A stretch of DNA of 64,000 bases, taken from contig OZ316896.1 of the NCBI GenBank assembly GCA_973895155.1, positions 19,158,001 through 19,222,000 of the forward strand. The letters are read 5' to 3'. The DNA is from Marsupella aquatica. Its lineage: Eukaryota > Marchantiophyta. A program made the translations under genes and the position numbers. Under the pieces are notes generated by a model, which did no database searches, had not been told where the DNA came from, and saw only the letters and a list, made by a program, of their open reading frames with translations. Shown here piece after piece: positions 59,017-64,000 of the stretch (positions within the stretch are counted from its first letter, which is position 1; every line of letters starts with the position of its first letter).

Positions 59017-60897
59017 TGTTGTTAATTTAGTTTGTGTACCCCTATCTGTTTTGTGTTTGACATATTTAGTGAGATATGTGTTGGAAAATGTGTGATGTCC
59101 ATGTTATACAATGTGTGATTCTAAAGATGTCTTTTTGCATGATACATTATAGTGTTCAGTAATGTAAAATTTGCTACTACATGTAAACAACTATGTTATT
59201 ATTTTCTTCCCACTGAATCACATGGCGTTGAATTTTCGCTTGGATGTCGTGGCTTGAGTTGGCTCTTGTGTTGTGATTTGGCCAGGCACATTGTCTACCG
59301 CCAACTGCAAACCTTGTTACGTGCTTGCCCTCTTCCAATTTTGCCACTGGATGACCTAGTTTTTGCTGAGCATGGCTGAAGGGATGACACAAGCGATAGC
59401 CGGCGCCCGGCCATCCACTACGTACCTTTCCATTGAGCCACAATCGGCCTGCCGTGAATGATGGGCTAGCGGCCACCATGGTGGTCGTGAAGAGGTAATC
59501 TAAGGTGACGCTGATGCTGAAATTGATGGGGAGAATCAGCTTCTCGTCCCACTTGCCTCAATACTTGATCACCACAATGTTGTTGGGCGCCCTCTTTTAA
59601 ACTACTGAATCTTTATTGACAGTCGCGAAAGGTAAGATATTACCGCTCGTGAATTAATCCCTCCCAAACAAACAAATTTTAGACTAGCACCGGCACAACT
59701 TAGTTCAGTGTTTCATTCTGGATACATTTTCAAGCCTCCCAAGATGATTAGAACCACATGAGAATGGAAGTAGACCGTGATGACTATTAAATGCAGGTTT
59801 TAACACAACATATCAACAATGCGCCCCGCTGAGAAGCGTATTAACAGGATCGAAAAGATGCAAGGATTCGATCGATTTAAATTGAAAGACAGAACAAACT
59901 TAAAACCGTTTGTATGCAGAAAAAATACGTTACTGGCGTTCCAATTGAAGGAGTTTGCAAAGTTGTTCTTACCCACACCTCCACATAGGTGGGGCTGCTA
60001 CCGTCGCCCAAGCTCCCATAGAAGAACGGTCCTTGTAGAAGGTAGGTTGCAATGTTGATTCCTCTCTATGCTCTATCCTTGGCCTCATTTGATATGTACT
60101 TCCTCTCTGTGTTCTGCAGTCCTTGGTCTTGTCTGATGTCGACTGCTCCAATTGAGAGGGTGCATTCCGTTGTCAATGTGCGTATGGTGAGTGTTTTTCT
60201 TTGCTATCCTCTTCTAATGTGCACTTCCACTCTCTCTTCTCTGGCCCTTGGTCTCGTCTGATAGTTTTTTACTGCTCCAATTGAGAGGGTGAGTTCCGTC
60301 ATCATTGCGCTTTTGGTGAGCATTTTTCTTTGCTATCCTCTACTCAATTGAAAGTAATTCTCTGTTGATATGCACTTCCTCTCTCTATTCTCTTTTCTCT
60401 TCGATATCCTCTACTCAATTGAAAAGTAATTCCTTTGCTGATGTGCACTTCCCCTCTCTATTCTCTTGGCCTTTGGTCTCGTGTCATGTCTATGACTGCT
60501 CCAATTAAGAGGGTGCATTCCGTTGCCATTGTGATTCTGGTGAGCATTTTTCTTTGCTATCGTGTGCTCACTTGAAAGCTACCTAAATTGATAGTGTAGA
60601 TTAGGAATATTTCATTGAGAGTGCACTTGTGTATGGTTATTCTCAATGGCGAATCAGGGCGGGCCTACTACTAAATGCAGAGTTGGTTACTCAAGGTAAC
60701 TAAACTATTTTGTGAAATAAAATTACATTATGTTTTATGGCCCATGGCGTCCTAAATGTTACCAAAAACTTGCAACAAACACGAAAGGAGGAGTGTTTTA
60801 AATTTGGAAACCAATACATTCTTGTTTGCAGTGCGGCATGATGACATGGCGCACTATGGAGTCTCAAATTTTGGAAGGGACCTCCAATGGGGTCTGT
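59017..60897. other. about 1.9-kb sequence inserted in repeat R1
   Basis: No recognisable ORF. From 60055 to 60585 it holds imperfect tandem units (tgctccaattgagagggtg, ggtgagcatttttctttgct, cttggtctcgtctgat). The edges show no clean target-site duplication. Confidence 0.5.
60055..60585. repeat. imperfect tandem repeat, 110-150-bp units, three to four copies
   Basis: Each unit contains actgctccaatt(g/a)agaggg, ttccgt, gtgagcatttttctttgcta and ttcc(t/c)ctctctattctct in the same order. Confidence 0.75.
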
Positions 60898-61640
60898 AAG
60901 TAAAAGATGTCATTAAGTAAAATATGTGGTTGCTCGAAAGATGTTGTTCCTCAAAAGAGATAGTTTACTAAAAGATATTGTTCGGCGAAAGATGTCAATG
61001 TGTAACAGATGATGTTGTGCTAAAGATGTAGTTGAAAAATATCATGGTGCAAACGATATATTTGTTAGAAAGATCTCATTGCGTAAAAACAAATTGTCGA
61101 GTGAAAGATATCATGACACAAAGAGAGGCAACAACCACCACCAAGTACAACAAAATGAGAATGATTTTTTATTGTCTTTGTCATTTATATCTCTTTAAAC
61201 CTTATTACCCTCCTTGCTCCCCCCATCCCCGCAATTCTTTTTCCTTCTTTTTCACTATTTTTCTTGCCTTGTCTTTTTGATTAGATTGTGCACTGTTTTA
61301 TTGATTATGTAATAGTTGAAATTAAACTCCTCTCATGATGTAGCACTTCCTATGCATGGATGATATGACATGGAGCATAGTCTGTATGGCATGGATGGTA
61401 GAGGGAGGAGCACATTGTATACACGATTAGCATGGATGGTGGAGGGAGGAGCATGGTGTAGCATGGAGGGTAAAAGGTAATACTTTGTACTTTTCTTGCT
61501 TGGAGAACCTGTTCACACCAACCATAATTGTTTTCTTCTTAGTCCTTTCTCTTTTTCCAGTTCCCTTTTCTTTCACTCAAAAAACCTTGTAAAATTTGAC
61601 TTACGATCGCTTTAAAGAAAGGCACAACCCTTTGTTATAG
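60898..61640 (+). repeat. dispersed repeat R1, right part of interrupted copy
   Basis: Matches 20765-21455 in order (aaaatatgtggttgctcgaa, gatattgttcgg.gaaagat, acaaccaccaccaa), ending in a shared aaaggcacaaccctttgttatag-type terminus. Confidence 0.75.
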
Positions 61641-63160
61641 TTTCTAATGATTTTGATAAACGGGAGTTCACAGACTTAGCACCCAACAGCAATTATATTG
61701 CTAAATTACAGGTAGAGATTGCCTATTTATTGGCTAGGGAAAAACCGAGACATAACATAAAACTTGGCAGCTTTTGATAAAGCTTGCAAAATATCTCGCA
61801 ATAGGTACAACAGTATAGTCTACTACACACCTATATAATTCTTTCATTTAGCACATACTCTGGAGGGATTCGGGCGCTGGTCTTTCGATGGCAGAGCTAC
61901 GGGCCGGTATAACGCTTGAGGATAAGCTAGATAAGATATGTCCGCACTTCAAACGGATGCATGCCCTCTATGGAAAGAGGGCAAATGTTTAGGGTATTTG
62001 GTTCAATATTATTTGGTTTTGTCCATTAGAGCACGTCTTGGTGCCTGTATGCAAGGCAGGGGAGTCATAACTTTGTTTAAGTGCAACCTTGGAATACAAT
62101 GTCCACCATGTATACAAGGTAAAAATGGTTTTGTCCATTTGTAGGCTGCGGTCATGAATACAATTTTTGCACTGTGAGTAATGAATATATTGTGTGGCAT
62201 GTATACCATCCAATCACGGTTTGTGCATTCTTGTCTACTCTGTTCATTTTTGAAACAGATCATGCAAGTGTACTATCTTCAAAGAGAGCAAAAATCAAGC
62301 AACATCGGATATTATTTACTAAATCCAACAACAATACACACCTACATAAGCGTATTGATCAGTTCATATTTATTATCGAGAACACATTGGTGACAAAACA
62401 GGGCTATAACTTTCCCCAAGTTGTGAACCATGTTTAGGGTTTAGGGAATATGCTAGGTTTTCTGCCTCCCATTAGCCCGATCCCACCTAGCCACAGCCCC
62501 ATTAGCTGGAATCTAATGGTCATCCTTAAATTCCAGGGAGATCTAACAGCTAGAAATAATTCATGAAAATCTGATAAAGAATGTTCCTTGGATCCTTCAC
62601 TCATGCTGGCTGACATTTGCCACACTGAGCAGAAAGGAAGGATTACGCCACAGTCGAGCACTCCGCCACCAATCCAGACACTAGGGGAGGGAAAAAAGAA
62701 TGTGTCCTTGATGATGACTTTAACAAAAGGTCAGTGGCAGTTTCAACTTCTTTTTGGTCTCCAAGAACTGATCAGGGCCATCCATTGGGGAGAAAGTGCT
62801 GATGTTTACTTTACAAAATGTTGGGGTGACACTTTCAACCTAACCTGTTACCTATCCTGCATGGAATGGGCCCAATTTTTGCTTACATGGGGCATATTTT
62901 TGTCCCAGATTTTAGACCACCTCTCTTGGATGTCTCTTCTTTCGGCCCTTTGGTCCATTTAAGCCATATGCATTAAAAGGGGACCCACAAGTCCTTCATA
63001 GGCTCTTCTTTTGTCATAGCTAGAAAAACTCTAGCCAAAGAACACCCTGATATTCAAGTGGGATGGATTCCCAATCTGTCTTTTAGCAAAATAAACTAGC
63101 ACCATTGGCTTCACTTAGCTTTACAAAATCTTGGGGACCATAAAAGGATTCCAAAAATGC
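61641..63160. other. no supported gene
   Basis: The frame 62588-62962 is open but its composition does not stand out and I recognise no domain. Confidence 0.5.
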
Positions 63161-63525
63161 ATTTAGCCTCGTGACACTATAACCCCTCGTGACACTATAA
63201 TATGTAGTGTGTAAAATGGCCCTCCAGTTTGCCATGTGGTGAAAAAAACACTATATGTAGTGCGTCAAATGGCCCTCCAGTTTGCAATGTGGTGAAAAAA
63301 CACTATATCTAGTGCGTGAAATGGCCCTCCAGTTTGCTGTGTGGGTGAAAAAACACTATATGTAGAGTCTGAAATGGCTTTACAAGAAGTGAGTGCAATC
63401 CTCCAGTTTGCCGTGTGGTGGAAAAACATTATATGAAGTGCGTGAAATGGCCGTCCAGTTTGCCGTGTGGTGAAAAACTATATGCAGTGTGTGAAACGGC
63501 TTTACAAGAAGTGAGTGCAATGAAA
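63160..63525. repeat. satellite-like array, about 52-56-bp monomer
   Basis: About six copies of cactatatgtagtgcgtgaaa-tggccctccagtttgc-gtgtggtgaaaaa. Two copies carry an extra gctttacaagaagtgagtgc. A 19-bp duplication, ctcgtgacactataa, precedes the array. Confidence 0.9.
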
Positions 63526-63678
63526 CTATGAGAGTGCATAGTCGAAGTTCATCAGTCTACTGCGCGTTTCGAGGTCCAGCTCAATTCGATGGAGGACAAC
63601 AACAATAATGTCGCCTGGAGTGCTGCGAACTTCCGCCCGCGTTGCTGAAGAGTCTTAGGTGGACTAGAAGGTCAAAAG

Positions 63679-64000
63679 ATGTCGGAGGCTGGCGGAGCAC
63701 TGTGGAATCATTTCATCCAGTTTTTGGCTCCACACTTTAGAGTAAAGATCGAGTCGATGTTGTGCTCGGGGCATCCGCCTTACCTGTCAGGATTCGGCCG
63801 GGCTGGCGCAGCATCGAGACTCTCACTGGAGCTGCTGGTCAATTGTTTAAACAACTGGGTCCCCCAAGGCCAATCCCGGTCACAGCGAGCTGTGTCCTTT
63901 CCTCCGGAGGGGAAGCTTCATAAACAAAGGGTTGACAGGCCCGTCAAGAGGGCAGAAAGGAGAGACGGATACCTCGCTGCATCTGGAGCTTTCAGTTCGG
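63679..64000 (+). CDS. possible 5' end of an unknown gene, truncated by the window edge
   Basis: ATG at 63679 opens MSEAGGALWNHFIQFLAPHF and the frame stays open for 107 codons to the last base, with in-frame stops just upstream of the ATG. The composition looks protein-like (RLSLELLVNCLNNWVPQG). I recognise no domain. The next bases outside the window decide whether it is real. Confidence 0.35.
   Translation, partial: MSEAGGALWNHFIQFLAPHFRVKIESMLCSGHPPYLSGFGRAGAASRLSLELLVNCLNNWVPQGQSRSQRAVSFPPEGKLHKQRVDRPVKRAERRDGYLAASGAFSS

Overview
This window is nuclear DNA from a streptophyte with a repeat-rich genome. It has GT-AG introns, a plant-style GPN1 GTPase, a plant-style C2/XYPPX-repeat protein, an EnSpm/CACTA transposon and Ty3/gypsy elements. 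Gene density is very low. A retrotransposon-borne DNMT3-like methyltransferase points to a charophyte or other seed-free lineage, but I cannot name the species.

Left part (1-24 kb). The two best host genes are on the minus strand and were assembled from splice sites. One is a seven-exon gene (5411-9017) joining a C2 domain to GYPP repeats and a basic tail. The other is a five-exon GPN-loop GTPase 1 gene (15759-19283). Between and around them are a low-complexity repeat ORF, a poly(A) retroposon with a 16-bp target-site duplication, and copies of a dispersed repeat.

Centre (24-55 kb) is one nested transposon stack. A minus-strand Ty3/gypsy element runs gag, protease, DNMT3-like cytosine methyltransferase, RT/RNase H, integrase, PHD finger. 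It was split twice. An 18,006-bp CACTA element (24501-42506, AAG target-site duplication) sits in the integrase gene. A 4,347-bp element (45544-49890, CTGGG target-site duplication) sits in the methyltransferase. In both places, removing the insertion and one target-site copy makes the reading frame continuous. The CACTA element carries a TNP2-type transposase, an intact ten-exon TnpA/Transposase_24-like gene, an EDM2-like PHD ORF, an intact double-BRCT ORF and an antisense fragment of ribosomal protein eL20.

Right part (55-64 kb) has a decayed plus-strand Ty3/gypsy integrase, an intact intronless FSH1-type serine hydrolase gene (57931-58653), a second copy of the dispersed repeat interrupted by about 1.9 kb, a satellite-like array, and an open frame running off the right edge.

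The strongest biological theme is chromatin-modifying parts inside transposons: a DNA-methyltransferase-like domain and a PHD finger in the gypsy element, and PHD and BRCT ORFs in the CACTA element. The gypsy copy is dead. In the CACTA element the transposase and PHD ORF each have one in-frame TAG, while the BRCT and TnpA-like genes are open.
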